A stretch of DNA of 6,191 nt from Candidatus Bathyarchaeota archaeon (GCA_026014845.1 JAOZHM010000111.1:1-6191), one strand, 5' to 3'. Numbered from the stretch's first letter, positions 1 to 5,890 are shown. Program-made: numbers and translations. Notes: generated by a model not told the origin, from the letters alone.

Positions 1-102
1 ATACATCCTCAGAAGGTTGGTATAAAAGCCGTTACATATCATCGTATGGAAATTCTGAAAGAACCAAATAAAGTAACGTTAAAGTTTATTCTTGACATAT
101 AG
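1..102 (+). CDS. Archease, C-terminal end (partial; activator of the RNA ligase RtcB)
   Basis: This gene enters from the left edge in frame 1, and its last 33 codons end at TAG 100-102. The visible tail holds KVGIKAVTYHRMEI and ends in KFILDI. This matches the conserved C-terminus of the archease family (VKAVTYH, then a final strand ending FxxDI/L), whose closing residues include the acidic metal-binding site. Archease is a small cytoplasmic protein that speeds guanylylation of RtcB and keeps it turning over during tRNA exon ligation. An rtcB gene lies about 1.6 kb downstream on the same strand, which supports the call. The start and most of the roughly 140-residue protein lie outside the window, so completeness cannot be judged. 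The gene converges on the winged-helix gene, with 19 bases between the two stop codons. Identity is secure from the motif despite the short fragment. Confidence 0.85.
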   Translation: MHPQKVGIKAVTYHRMEILKEPNKVTLKFILDI

Positions 103-121
103 AGTGTTAAGCTTCTCCCTT

Positions 122-592
122 TTATCTGATTAGAAACGCGATTTCCTTAACTGGGGTTTCTGGAATGACAGATCTTCCCTTCCGTTTGTTTAATTTCACA
201 AAGTTTAATTTGCTTAACACTTGCAAATCTTGGTACATGTTTTTCACATTTCTCCTTGCTTTTTTAGCCAAATCGTTTATTGATTCAACACGCGTAATGG
301 CAAGCTGATAGAGCAACTGTATTCTTTTAGGAGTTAACAAAGCAGCTTGCTCAGGTTTAAGGTCTTTAATCTCTTCAACAGCATAGTCGAGCTGTCCATC
401 TTCAATGTAGCCTTTATGGCTGTTCACAAGTTCAGCCCACTCAAAATAGGCCCTTGCAAATTTAGCGTCAAGCTTATCCCCTAGGAAAAGCTCCTTAAAC
501 TTTTCAAAGCTCATACCAAATTCTTTTTCAAGCTTTCGGATTTTCTTCATAACCTCCTCAGGCGTTAAATCCCGAACAATTCTGAGAAGCAT
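122..592 (-). CDS. Winged-helix DNA-binding protein, HVO_A0114/COG4190-like
   Basis: This 156-residue cytoplasmic protein has two parts. Residues 1-80 are helical and charged (LEKEFGMSFEKFKELF, then AYFEWAEL), a type of segment I recall from archaeal antitoxin-like proteins. Residues 86-156 form a winged helix: SINDLAKKARRNVKNMYQDL is the helix-turn-helix, and FVKLNKRKGRSVIPE is the wing. The pattern resembles COG4190 (HVO_A0114-type) predicted regulators, in which an S-x-x-x-LA helix leads to a NVxxDLxxL recognition helix. It probably binds DNA as a transcriptional regulator, target unknown. COG4190 proteins often sit beside a DUF6516-type toxin gene; none is visible here, since archease lies downstream and the MBL gene is divergent upstream. 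The ATG at 592 is chosen because the N-terminal helix begins there; no Shine-Dalgarno sequence is evident. A weak TATA-like box lies about 38 bases upstream. Being divergent from the MBL gene, it could regulate it (inference). Confidence 0.7.
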   Translation of the reverse strand: MLLRIVRDLTPEEVMKKIRKLEKEFGMSFEKFKELFLGDKLDAKFARAYFEWAELVNSHKGYIEDGQLDYAVEEIKDLKPEQAALLTPKRIQLLYQLAITRVESINDLAKKARRNVKNMYQDLQVLSKLNFVKLNKRKGRSVIPETPVKEIAFLIR

Positions 593-626
593 AAGGTTTC
601 ACAATAAAGAGGTGCTTTCAACTTGC

Positions 627-634
627 TTAAAATT
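627..634 (-). promoter_or_regulatory. Weak TATA-like box for the winged-helix gene
   Basis: On the minus strand this reads AATTTTAA, centred about 38 bases before the ATG at 592. Transcription would start near 604, leaving a leader of about 12 bases. The element is A/T-symmetric, so direction rests only on its position. Weak evidence. Confidence 0.3.
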
Positions 635-650
635 CTTATCGATGAAAATG

Positions 651-657
651 TTTAAAG
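651..657 (+). promoter_or_regulatory. Possible TATA box for the MBL hydrolase gene
   Basis: TTTAAAG is centred at 654 and would place transcription start near 680, giving a leader of about 28 bases before ATG 708. If real, it rules out the earlier candidate starts at GTG 612, ATG 642 and ATG 648. The match to the archaeal consensus is poor. Confidence 0.25.
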
Positions 658-707
658 CAGTTGAGAACGACTTTAGCATTCCAACTAAACGCAAGACGGT
701 ACGAAGA

Positions 708-1628
708 ATGCACATTAAAAAAATTGATGAGCACATCCATTTAATCGACCTTGAACTCGCTGGAATTGAGAATTTCATAGCTAGCTACGTTTTAAAGGGA
801 AAGGATACGGCGATAGTCGAGACTGGCCCTGCATCAACAGTGCAGAATCTGCTTTCCAGCTTGAAGGAGCTAGATGTTAAACCTGAGGAAGTGGCCTATG
901 TTGCTGTTTCACACATTCATTTGGACCATGGCGGAGCAGCTGGAACATTATTGAAGCATTTGCCTAAAGCTAAGCTTATCGTCCACCGTAGAGGGGCACC
1001 TCACGTAGCGGATCCAGAAAAACTTTGGACTCAAGCAAGGGGAGCTCTTGGAAAAATAGCTGAGATGTACGGCAAACCTGAACCAGTTCCAGAAGAAAGA
1101 ATTATTGCGGCAACTGATGGTATGGTCTTTGATGTTGGAAACGGTGTTAAGTTAAAGGTTGTTGAAACTCTCGGACATGCTTCGCATCACTTGAGCTATT
1201 ACGAAGTATCAAGCCAAGGGATTTTTACAGGGGATGCTGCTGGCATTTATCTGAACAGATTTGACGTTGTTGTGCCGACAACGCCTCCGCCCTTCCGTTT
1301 AGACATCGCTCTAGCATCTTTGGAGAAGATGATCAACCTAAAACCTAGATTCTTGTATTACAGCCATTTTGGTAAAGCACAAAATGCTATAGAAAAACTT
1401 CAAGTCTATGTAAAGCAGCTTAAACTTTGGGCAGAGATTGCAAAACAAGGGATAGAAAAAGGTGAGAACCTAGAGGCAATAAGTAGAAGAATATTGAAAA
1501 GCGACATGGCTGTCCAAAAAGCTGCAGAACACATTAAAAGCCACCCGATTCTCAGCGAAACTGTTCTGAATCAAAGCGTGGAAGGCGTTATGAAATTTGT
1601 GGAAAAAATTGGGAATGTTCTGAAGTGA
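708..1628 (+). CDS. Metallo-beta-lactamase-fold hydrolase, ST1585-like
   Basis: A cytoplasmic binuclear metal hydrolase of 306 residues from ATG 708. Counting from an upstream GTG at 612, the metal ligands are H101, H103, D105 and H106 (SHIHLDHGG), H189 (LGHASHH), D208 (FTGDAAG) and H252 (YYSHFG). The set is complete, so the enzyme should be active. The blocks VHRRGAPHVADPEKLW, GHASHHLSYYE, TGDAAGIY and TTPPPFRLDIALASL match, from memory, the family typified by Sulfolobus tokodaii ST1585, a glyoxalase II-like branch whose substrate is not settled. A helical C-terminal region (from about residue 255) follows the core. I chose ATG 708 because the family begins just before IxLIDLxLAG. GTG 612 and ATGs 642 and 648 are alternatives, but they add residues with no family counterpart, and 612 lies only 20 bases from the divergent winged-helix start. 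The gene precedes rtcB but ends before rtcB's own promoter. Confidence 0.85.
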   Translation: MHIKKIDEHIHLIDLELAGIENFIASYVLKGKDTAIVETGPASTVQNLLSSLKELDVKPEEVAYVAVSHIHLDHGGAAGTLLKHLPKAKLIVHRRGAPHVADPEKLWTQARGALGKIAEMYGKPEPVPEERIIAATDGMVFDVGNGVKLKVVETLGHASHHLSYYEVSSQGIFTGDAAGIYLNRFDVVVPTTPPPFRLDIALASLEKMINLKPRFLYYSHFGKAQNAIEKLQVYVKQLKLWAEIAKQGIEKGENLEAISRRILKSDMAVQKAAEHIKSHPILSETVLNQSVEGVMKFVEKIGNVLK

Positions 1629-1651
1629 TTTCTCTGAGTAAAAGCCGGTTT

Positions 1652-1673
1652 ATTTTGGTGTAGACGCCAAAAT
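1652..1673. repeat. 9-bp inverted repeat between the MBL stop and the rtcB TATA box
   Basis: ATTTTGGTG (1652-1660) and CGCCAAAAT (1665-1673) pair across a TAGA loop. Eight pairs are Watson-Crick and one is a G-U wobble if transcribed. The repeat lies 24 bases after the MBL stop codon, and its right arm abuts the rtcB TATA box where the BRE is expected. It could be an operator for rtcB or a hairpin at the 3' end of the MBL transcript. No T-tract of terminator type follows. Confidence 0.55.
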
Positions 1674-1675
1674 CG

Positions 1676-1684
1676 TTTATATTT
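1676..1684 (+). promoter_or_regulatory. rtcB: rtcB promoter (archaeal TATA box)
   Basis: TTTATATTT is a strong archaeal TATA box centred at 1680, preceded by an A-rich BRE-like stretch (CCAAAATCG). The usual spacing puts transcription start near 1705-1707, so the leader before ATG 1716 would be only about 10 bases. The in-frame TTG at 1683 lies inside this box and is therefore not the start. Confidence 0.65.
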
Positions 1685-1705
1685 GAGGCAACTTTCCTAT
1701 TTGAT

Positions 1706-1711
1706 AGGTGA
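1706..1711 (+). promoter_or_regulatory. rtcB: Shine-Dalgarno site of rtcB
   Basis: AGGTGA lies four bases before ATG 1716 and fixes that codon as the start. It falls almost at the predicted 5' end of the mRNA. Confidence 0.65.
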
Positions 1712-1715
1712 AAAA

Positions 1716-3176
1716 ATGGGTGGAGTCAAGGTTCCAGTTGAAAAGATAGATGATTACACTTGGCGCATTCCGAAATATAAGCCTGGCATGCGGGTTCCCG
1801 GCGTGGTTTTTGCAGACAACAGTTTATTGGAAAAGATTCAGACGGACAGAACCCTTCAACAGTGTGTAAACGTGGCTCATTTACCAGGCATCTACAAATA
1901 TGCTATAACGTTGCCTGACGGCCATGAAGGTTATGGTTTTCCAATAGGCGGTGTGGCAGCAACAGATTACGATGAGGGTGTAATTAGTCCAGGCGGAGTG
2001 GGTTATGACATAAACTGTGGAGTTTGCCTATTGACAACAAACCTCTCAGAACAAGACGTCAGACCGAAACTCGCTGAATTGACAAACAGCATTTTCAATA
2101 ATGTTCCGTGTGGACTTGGAAGCCGGAGGAAAGACTTCAGTGTCACAACGCATGACTTGGATAGATTACTCGTGGATGGTGTTCAATGGGCTATTGACCA
2201 AGGATTAGGTTGGTCTGAAGACGCTGAACACCATGAAGAACAAGGATGCATGAAGAATGCAAATCCAGACAAGGTTTCACCAAGAGCGAAAAACAGGGGA
2301 CTGCGGCAAGTCGGCACTTTAGGTTCGGGAAACCATTTCCTTGAAATCCAAAAAGTGGACAAAATTTATGATGCAAAAACAGCCAAAACCTTTGGAATTG
2401 GACATGAAGGACAAGTAACAGGTATGATCCATTGTGGTTCAAGGGGCTTCGGCCATCAAGTATGTTCGGACTACTTGAGAGTCATGGAAAGGGCCGTTCA
2501 CAAATACAAGATTGTGTTGCCGGACAGGGAACTAGCGTGCGCACCTGGAAACACCAAAGAAGCTGAAGATTATTATCAAGCAATGGCCTGCGCTGTTAAC
2601 TACGCGTTTGTAAACCGTCAAACAATACTGCACTGGATTAGACAAAGCTTCCGACAAGTCTTCAAAGTAGACCCAGAAAAATTTGGGCTAAATCTTGTAT
2701 ATGACGTTGCCCACAACATTGCAAAGATAGAGAACCACAAGATCAATGGAGAGCAGGAGAAAAAAGTTTGGGTGCACAGAAAAGGCGCAACGCGTGCCTT
2801 TCCACCCGGGCATCCAGATGTTCCAGCGGACTACAGGACTGTGGGGCAGCCGGTGCTTATACCTGGAAGCATGGGGACTAGTTCGTGGCTTCTTGTTGGC
2901 ACGGAGAAAGCTATGCAATTGAGTTTTGGGTCTACTGCTCATGGAGCGGGAAGGATGATGAGTCGGCGTGCTGCCAAGCGAAGGTTTTGGGGTGGAGATG
3001 TAAAAAAGACTTTGGAGCAACGCGGAATTCACGTTAGAGCCGCAAGTGCGGTTGTCTTAGCTGAAGAGGCAGATCCAGCCTACAAGAATGTGGACATGGT
3101 TGTAGATGTAAGTGATAAACTGGGAATAGCGACAAAAGTTGCCAGACTTATTCCTTTAGCGGTTGTAAAAGGCTGA
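1716..3176 (+). CDS. rtcB: tRNA-splicing ligase RtcB (3'-phosphate/5'-OH RNA ligase)
   Basis: RtcB joins RNA 2',3'-cyclic-phosphate or 3'-phosphate ends to 5'-OH ends using GTP and Mn2+. In archaea it seals tRNA exons after intron removal. The 486-residue protein is close to the 481 residues of the Pyrococcus horikoshii enzyme. Counting from ATG 1716, the active-site residues are D98 and C101 (GYDINCGVC), H207 (GSGNHFLE), H239 (HCGSRG), H333 (DVAHN) and H409 (AHGAGR). The last is the histidine that becomes guanylylated (P. horikoshii H404). All sit 3-5 positions from their P. horikoshii counterparts, so the site is intact and there is no intein. Start ATG 1716 is supported by AGGTGA just upstream and by the TATA box covering the earlier TTG 1683. 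Its partner archease ends at 102 on the same strand. Downstream, its stop is two bases from the stop of the convergent membrane-protein gene. Confidence 0.97.
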   Translation: MGGVKVPVEKIDDYTWRIPKYKPGMRVPGVVFADNSLLEKIQTDRTLQQCVNVAHLPGIYKYAITLPDGHEGYGFPIGGVAATDYDEGVISPGGVGYDINCGVCLLTTNLSEQDVRPKLAELTNSIFNNVPCGLGSRRKDFSVTTHDLDRLLVDGVQWAIDQGLGWSEDAEHHEEQGCMKNANPDKVSPRAKNRGLRQVGTLGSGNHFLEIQKVDKIYDAKTAKTFGIGHEGQVTGMIHCGSRGFGHQVCSDYLRVMERAVHKYKIVLPDRELACAPGNTKEAEDYYQAMACAVNYAFVNRQTILHWIRQSFRQVFKVDPEKFGLNLVYDVAHNIAKIENHKINGEQEKKVWVHRKGATRAFPPGHPDVPADYRTVGQPVLIPGSMGTSSWLLVGTEKAMQLSFGSTAHGAGRMMSRRAAKRRFWGGDVKKTLEQRGIHVRAASAVVLAEEADPAYKNVDMVVDVSDKLGIATKVARLIPLAVVKG

Positions 3177-3178
3177 AT

Positions 3179-3553
3179 TCACCTCATCCTCTTTTCTTTC
3201 TTGCTTTTTCTTGTTCTTATAAGTTTCAATTCTTCCGTGCTTTGCGCCCTTTGCAACTCCTTCATGTACCATGATCTCTGCCTTGTATAGTGAATACTTA
3301 ATGCTATTCCTAAGCAAATGAGTACAAGCCCTACGGTTGTCAGAGACAACCCCAAAAGACTATAGGGATGTGGTGTTAAGTGATAGGGAATTATTAAAAA
3401 CCATTCTGGATCCTCAACGGTCATTACGGTTTCAAGTAAGCCTCCTACAAGAAATATGGAGCCTATTACAATCAGAAAATACCCAACTGTTTCATTATGC
3501 CTTGACTCTTCCGCTTTTTCATGTAAGTACTCGCTAAAAAGCATTAGGTTCAC
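3179..3553 (-). CDS. Small two-helix membrane protein (paralog A)
   Basis: I do not recognise a named family. The 124 residues hold a polar charged N-terminus (1-22), a first membrane helix at about 23-42, a 20-residue loop with acidic and aromatic residues, a second helix at about 65-88, and a C-terminal tail of about 35 residues ending in a Lys/Arg-rich stretch. By the positive-inside rule both ends should be cytoplasmic. The N-terminus carries YLHEKAEESRHNET, repeated exactly at residues 9-22 of a second copy starting at 6105. GTG 3553 is taken as the start because a TATA box sits 27 bases upstream, implying a leaderless mRNA. ATG 3544 (codon 4) is the alternative, and the paralog also has ATG at codon 4. 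There is no signal peptide cleavage site or catalytic motif; a small membrane adaptor or sensor is only a guess. Confidence 0.75.
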   Translation of the reverse strand: MNLMLFSEYLHEKAEESRHNETVGYFLIVIGSIFLVGGLLETVMTVEDPEWFLIIPYHLTPHPYSLLGLSLTTVGLVLICLGIALSIHYTRQRSWYMKELQRAQSTEELKLIRTRKSKKEKRMR

Positions 3554-3575
3554 GATTTGACACGGAGAAAGGTTG

Positions 3576-3585
3576 TGTATAAACC
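3576..3585 (-). promoter_or_regulatory. TATA box for membrane protein paralog A
   Basis: The minus strand reads GGTTTATACA, centred near 3580. This is 27 bases before GTG 3553, the distance expected for a leaderless transcript. Confidence 0.55.
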
Positions 3586-3635
3586 TTATCGCAGATTTCG
3601 AATATCCATTGTAACTTCTAAATCATGAAACGACA

Positions 3636-3642
3636 TTTATAT
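3636..3642 (+). promoter_or_regulatory. TATA box for the zinc-finger protein gene
   Basis: TTTATAT is centred at 3639. Transcription is expected near 3664-3666, leaving about 28 bases before ATG 3694. With the minus-strand box at 3576-3585 it forms a compact divergent promoter region (3554-3693). Confidence 0.55.
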
Positions 3643-3663
3643 CAAGGACTGAACAATAATTTA

Positions 3664-3693
3664 GTGAATTCCTTGCATTTGCCAGTGGTTTAA
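3664..3693 (+). other. Possible leaderless 9-codon upstream ORF
   Basis: GTG 3664 opens a 9-codon frame (MNSLHLPVV) ending at TAA 3691-3693, immediately before ATG 3694 and in the same frame. GTG 3664 is 25 bases from the TATA centre, so it could be the first codon of a leaderless mRNA. It may be chance; no start-site data are available here. Confidence 0.25.
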
Positions 3694-4359
3694 ATGACGT
3701 TCAAAGATGAATGCGGCATATGTGGTAGGGTTTTTCCGTACAGTTATCTTAGGCGATGTCAGAGGTGTGGACGCTCGTTCTGCAGAGACTGCATGGTACC
3801 AGACGTTTCAACGGGTGATCCTACAAAAATGCTTTGCCTAAATTGTGCAAGGAGAGCTGTTTCACCACGTTCCATTAGCAAATATGAGAAGCTTAAACGC
3901 TACTTAAAATACAGAGCCGCCTTCACAAACGTCGTCAAGCTTTCTTTTGCCAAGATGGATGGGATAATAGGCGACAACTTACCCATGAGTGCTTTTCGTA
4001 ACGAAAAGTGGTGGAGTAACTCACCGAGTGTCCATGCTAAGGCTTGGTTGGATGCTGGATGGAAAATGCAAGAGGTGAACTTGGAGGAAGGATACGTTGT
4101 TTTTCAAAAAGTGAAGCGTTTGCAAACTGAAAGTCGTAGAAGGAAAAGGTCAAGAGAGAAGGTTGAAAAGCCCTTTACGCCAGCGCCGTATCGTACTCCA
4201 AGAAGTAGGAAGCCTTCAAAGACTAAAGTGGCAAAGATTTATGCTAGATTCAAAAACATAGAACGAAAAAGAGCATCCATGCCCAAATATCGAGGTAGTT
4301 TTAAGCCGAAGTCAGCGTATGAGAAAAGGTTGTATAGGCCGGAAGAGAAACCGAAGTAG
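3694..4359 (+). CDS. FYVE-like zinc finger, WW-motif domain and basic tail protein
   Basis: The 221 residues form three parts. Residues 7-51 hold eight cysteines (7, 10, 22, 25, 30, 33, 48, 51) spaced C-x2-C-x11-C-x2-C-x4-C-x2-C-x14-C-x2-C. This is the layout of a FYVE-type cross-brace finger, including RRCQRCGRSFC, but it lacks the His-His of the lipid-binding signature, so phosphoinositide binding is not expected. Residues 64-139 are a small domain with IIGDNLPMSA, WWSNS, AWLDAGW and a closing VVFQK strand; I believe this is the domain catalogued as DUF7662, from memory. Residues 139-221 are rich in Lys, Arg and Pro, probably disordered and nucleic-acid binding. The start is fixed by TAA directly before ATG 3694. 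There is no clear Shine-Dalgarno sequence, membrane segment or enzyme motif. The tRNA-Gly gene lies 48 bases downstream. A DNA- or RNA-associated role is inference. Confidence 0.75.
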   Translation: MTFKDECGICGRVFPYSYLRRCQRCGRSFCRDCMVPDVSTGDPTKMLCLNCARRAVSPRSISKYEKLKRYLKYRAAFTNVVKLSFAKMDGIIGDNLPMSAFRNEKWWSNSPSVHAKAWLDAGWKMQEVNLEEGYVVFQKVKRLQTESRRRKRSREKVEKPFTPAPYRTPRSRKPSKTKVAKIYARFKNIERKRASMPKYRGSFKPKSAYEKRLYRPEEKPK

Positions 4360-4370
4360 CTGAAAAGAAA

Positions 4371-4378
4371 TTTTATGT
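4371..4378 (+). promoter_or_regulatory. Likely TATA box for tRNA-Gly
   Basis: TTTTATGT is centred about 34 bases before the mature 5' end at 4408, predicting a leader of about 8 bases for RNase P to remove. Confidence 0.4.
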
Positions 4379-4407
4379 AGCTCATTCTAATAGATAACTT
4401 GCGAAGG

Positions 4408-4486
4408 GCGGTCGTCGTCTAGTCTGGTTTAGGACTCAGGCCTTCCAAGCCTGCGATCCCGGGTTCAAATCCCGGCGACCGCACCA
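4408..4486 (+). tRNA. tRNA-Gly, anticodon UCC
   Basis: All four arms fold. The acceptor stem GCGGTCG (4408-4414) pairs with CGACCGC (4476-4482). The D-arm is 4417-4435, with GG in the loop. The anticodon stem CAGGC/GCCTG (4437-4441/4449-4453) encloses CTTCCAA, anticodon TCC at 4444-4446 with T before it. The T-stem CCGGG/CCCGG (4459-4463/4471-4475) encloses TTCAAAT. The discriminator is A4483 and CCA is encoded at 4484-4486. It decodes GGA and, by wobble, GGG. There is no intron at the usual position after the anticodon, so this tRNA does not itself need RtcB. Confidence 0.97.
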
Positions 4487-4539
4487 TCTTAAGTAATTGC
4501 AGAATTTCTGCGTAAACAGCTCTCGATAAACCCCCTATA

Positions 4540-4545
4540 TTTTTT
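4540..4545 (+). terminator. Possible T-tract terminator after tRNA-Gly
   Basis: A run of six T follows CCCCCTATA, about 54 bases after the tRNA. Archaeal termination often uses such tracts without a hairpin. Nothing else is visible in 4487-4580 except two short palindromes. Confidence 0.35.
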
Positions 4546-4580
4546 ACATAGAAACCTTGTGTGGCGCCAAATAGACTCTG

Positions 4581-5335
4581 TTAATGGGTGGGGTTTTGAC
4601 GAAGTTTGAGGTTCTGAGAAAGTTCACAAATGTCTTTTGTGACTATGTCTGGTTTTTGTTGGCTTTCGTGTAAGTTTTTAAGGGTGTAAAACTGTGAGGG
4701 AACGAAGATTGTTTTCATGCCTGTAGCTTTTGCGCCCTTTATGTCCTCTAGGGGGCTGTCTCCAACGTATACGGTTTCGTGAGCTGAAACTTTGAGTCTT
4801 CTTAGGGCTTCGTTGAAGATTCTTGCGCGGGGCTTTCTCCAGCCAACTTCGTCTGAGACTAGAATGGCGTTGAAAAACTGGTTTATGTCTAGTTTTCTAA
4901 GCCCAGCATAGATTACTGGTGCATATGTGAAATTTGAGACTAAACCTATCTTATAGTCTGTTGAGATCATTTTCAAAATTCGTTTTGTGCATTGTCTAAG
5001 CTCAATGGAATCTAAGTAATCTTCAAAAGAGATGTTGACGGCTGTTTTTACTCGAGGGTCGTCTGGTGTTGTTTTATAGCCTAGGTTGTTGATGGCTTCT
5101 GAAATCCAAACTGCGTTGGTCACCTCAATTAGTTTTTGGTAACGGATAATACGGTATTTTCATAGGCTTGGGTGTATGCTGTTGAAAAACTTTTGGGGTC
5201 AACCGTGAAACCTGCCTTCACAATGGCCCTGTGCAACTTCATCTTTGAGACGGTCCTTGAGGCTTCCAAATTGTAACCTCTAAGGTTTGTTAATGTGCCG
5301 ATGAAGTCGAAGATCACTGCTTTAATGGGTGACAA
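4581..5335 (-). pseudogene. HAD-superfamily hydrolase broken by a one-base frameshift
   Basis: Two abutting frames make one HAD-type phosphatase-like protein: 5335-5129 carries the N-terminal 59 residues and 4581-5123 most of the rest. The second frame reads in protein-like sequence further up (KYRIIRYQKLIE, 5159-5124), so the break maps to the run of four A (minus strand; T5157-T5160). One extra A would restore about 251 residues, a normal HAD length. Motifs in order: motif I FDFIGTL (nucleophile D10), motif II LVSNF, motif III lysine in WRKPRARIF, motif IV VYVGDSPLEDIKGAK. Motif I has Ile where phosphatases usually have the second Asp (DxD). The TTG 5335 start is supported by GAGG seven bases upstream and by the stop of the upstream gene 10 bases away, indicating an operon. 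The intact motifs beyond the break favour a sequencing error or very recent loss. The substrate is unknown. Confidence 0.8.
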
Positions 5336-5341
5336 GGCAAG

Positions 5342-5347
5342 TCCTCT
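5342..5347 (-). promoter_or_regulatory. Shine-Dalgarno site supporting the TTG start of the HAD gene
   Basis: The minus strand reads AGAGGA, with GAGG seven bases before TTG 5335. It overlaps the stop codon of the upstream gene, as expected for translation within an operon. No ATG is available in this frame before motif I. Confidence 0.5.
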
Positions 5348-5861
5348 ATACTATGTATTTGTCTGCTTTTTCAAAGTCTTTAACGATTTCCATTACCCGT
5401 TTTGGAGCATTAACGGTTTTCAACGGGATTCCCTTCAGCAAAGCCCATGGGCTTTTTTTCGCAATAAATGCGGTAATGTGGTTTTCGCCGAAGCATTCTT
5501 CGGCAATTTTGTAAACAAGCTGCCTAACCCTAATTTCGGAGACTAGACCTAAGGCATGTAAATACTCATGGAGCAATAAATTGTAGATTAGGGCGTTGAC
5601 CACGCGTTTTGACTTGATTGCACCTTCGATTATTTGGACTAGGGTTCTGTTTAAGACGATGTTGTTTGTTCCTAGTGGATGGTAGGCGCCTAATCTGATG
5701 GATAAATCATCTAGAAAAAGCATCATCCCACGTCTATGCCTGTGTAAAGTGAACTCAACAGTGTCTTTAACAACCTCCCAAATCTCACCATATTTCGCAG
5801 CGTTTTCCAATCGACTACGAAATCCTTCAACAATCGAAAACTCATCCTTGTTCATCAGCAT
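5346..5861 (-). CDS. HExxH zincin-like protein (putative small metallopeptidase)
   Basis: The 171 residues contain LLLHEYLHALG at about 95-105, a zinc-binding HExxH helix with H98 and H102 as ligands and E99 as catalytic base. A preceding segment (LGTNNIVLNRTLVQII, about 63-78) looks like the substrate-binding edge strand of minimal zincins. A third ligand is not certain: E109, seven residues after H102, is a candidate, while the metzincin position six residues after H102 is Ser. No signal peptide or membrane helix is seen, so it should be cytoplasmic. The family is not one I can name. ATG 5861 is used; ATG 5855 (codon 3) is equally possible. A TATA-like box lies about 34 bases upstream. It is the first gene of an operon with the HAD gene, 10 bases downstream. 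Protease activity is inferred from the motif alone. Confidence 0.7.
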   Translation of the reverse strand: MLMNKDEFSIVEGFRSRLENAAKYGEIWEVVKDTVEFTLHRHRRGMMLFLDDLSIRLGAYHPLGTNNIVLNRTLVQIIEGAIKSKRVVNALIYNLLLHEYLHALGLVSEIRVRQLVYKIAEECFGENHITAFIAKKSPWALLKGIPLKTVNAPKRVMEIVKDFEKADKYIV

Positions 5862-5890
5862 CTTCTCTAATAACCCAAAACAGTTTGCAC

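Noticed and set aside
612..707. GTG 612 as the start of the MBL hydrolase
   Set aside because: The extra 32 residues do not fit the family, and this start would sit within 20 bases of the divergent winged-helix gene.
1683..1715. TTG 1683 as the start of rtcB, adding 11 residues
   Set aside because: It lies inside the predicted TATA box, and ATG 1716 has its own AGGTGA site; the extra residues have no family counterpart.
2191..3032. Minus-strand open frames at 2191-2442 and 2688-3032
   Set aside because: They lie wholly within rtcB, whose protein is conserved along its length; their translations look like antisense noise.
3337..3537. Plus-strand open frame inside the membrane-protein gene
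   Set aside because: The opposite strand has a two-helix protein with a paralog in the same window; this frame has no supporting features.
4499..4511. Palindrome GCAGAATTTCTGC after the tRNA
   Set aside because: As RNA it gives only a 4-bp stem; no gene or site can be tied to it.
4562..4569. Perfect 8-bp palindrome TGGCGCCA between the tRNA and the HAD gene
   Set aside because: It is too short and isolated to be called an operator or terminator.
5150..5165. Programmed -1 frameshift in the HAD gene
   Set aside because: The site does not form an X XXY YYZ slippery heptamer in the upstream frame, and no strong stimulatory structure was seen; a homopolymer indel is simpler.
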